DNA from: Clostridium sp.
Lineage (GTDB): Bacteria; Bacillota; Clostridia; Lachnospirales; Lachnospiraceae
Assembly (NCBI GenBank): GCA_016302185.1
Contig: JAEDOC010000133.1
Location: forward strand, 1-5,732
Direction: 5' to 3'
DNA: 5,732 nucleotides
Shown: in pieces, positions 5,535-5,732 of the stretch
How the letters are laid out: each line of letters starts with the position of its first letter
How positions within the stretch are numbered: the first letter of the stretch is position 1
Position numbers and translations under genes: made by a program
Notes under the pieces: generated by a model
What the model was told of the DNA's origin: nothing
What the model saw: only the letters and a program-made list of their open reading frames with translations
Databases searched by the model: none

Positions 5535-5732
5535 AATTACAGAAGTAAAAATAGAAAGAGGAATCCCGACTCTGTATGTGGACGGGCAGCCTTTTTGGGC
5601 GTTTGCAGGGGAGGTGCACAACTCAGCCGCCTATGCCCCGGACAGGATGGAGGCAGAGATATGGATGAAGATGGATCAGAGTCATCTGAATACACTGATT
5701 GTACCGGTGTACTGGGAGACGCTGGAGCCGGA
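5527..5732 (+). CDS. GH35/GH42-type beta-galactosidase-like glycosidase, N-terminus only (runs off the window)
   Basis: The frame opens at ATG 5527, within the last codons of the previous gene (ATGAATAA), with GGAAGG (5514-5519) 7 bases upstream. The 68 visible codons read through LYVDGQPFWAFAGEVHNS (16-33), then IWMKMDQSHLNTLIVPVYWETLEP (45-68). The D-G-x-P-F-x-x-x-x-G-E-x-H-N-S start and the N-T-x-x-x-P-V-Y-W-E-x-x-E-P block are the first two beta-strands of the barrel in LacA-type (COG1874) glycosidases of the GH35/GH42 group, especially the members usually annotated as DUF5597-containing beta-galactosidases. The catalytic glutamates lie further along and cannot be seen. No signal peptide is present, so the protein is probably cytoplasmic and acts on imported galactosides or related oligosaccharides. 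It shares the operon with the GH3 genes, which suits stepwise trimming of a mixed oligosaccharide. The exact family (35, 42 or other) is uncertain from this piece. Confidence 0.8.
   Translation, partial: MNKITEVKIERGIPTLYVDGQPFWAFAGEVHNSAAYAPDRMEAEIWMKMDQSHLNTLIVPVYWETLEP

Noticed and set aside
1..5732. CRISPR array, tRNA/rRNA, riboswitch or defence system
   Set aside because: No regularly spaced repeats, cloverleaf sequence, conserved riboswitch core or defence protein motif was seen; nearly all sequence is accounted for by the listed genes.

Overview
The window reads as a piece of a gut or rumen Firmicutes genome, most likely Clostridia of the Lachnospiraceae type. This rests on strong AGGAGG-type ribosome binding sites, mixed composition (about 50% GC in the glycosidase genes, nearer 30-40% elsewhere), a 2-enoate-reductase-like flavoprotein, and a glycoside hydrolase family 3 (GH3) enzyme with permuted domain order as known from Butyrivibrio and Ruminococcus. 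The assignment comes from gene content, not from a marker gene. All genes are on the + strand.

Layout: (1) 1-753, the C-terminal part of an FAD/NAD(P)H oxidoreductase, cut by the window edge. (2) 754-930, AT-rich spacer with a weak candidate terminator, a candidate promoter and a small inverted repeat. (3) 931-2652, a GH3 enzyme of conventional domain order lacking roughly the first two thirds of its catalytic barrel. (4) 2712-5122, a second GH3 enzyme with reversed order (alpha/beta domain, Fn3-like domain, barrel last); its true start at 2712 is out of frame with the body, apparently because of a small deletion near 2783-2789. (5) 5127-5267, a 46-residue single-span membrane protein. (6) 5280-5534, an 84-residue, very AT-rich protein with two predicted membrane spans. 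(7) 5527 to the edge, the N-terminus of a GH35/GH42-type beta-galactosidase-like enzyme, overlapping the previous gene by 8 bases.

From 931 onward the genes are tightly packed (spacings of 59, 4, 12 and -8 bases) and probably form one glycan-degradation operon. GH3 enzymes remove terminal beta-linked glucose, xylose or related sugars, and the last gene would remove galactose or a related sugar. No secretion signals are seen, so action on imported oligosaccharides in the cytoplasm is likely. Both GH3 genes are damaged at their 5' ends, by a large truncation and by a frameshift. The region is therefore either a decaying locus or contains assembly errors. I see no mobile element, CRISPR array, RNA gene or defence system. 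The main points of interest are the two damaged junctions, the side-by-side conventional and permuted GH3 architectures, and the two small membrane proteins embedded in the operon.
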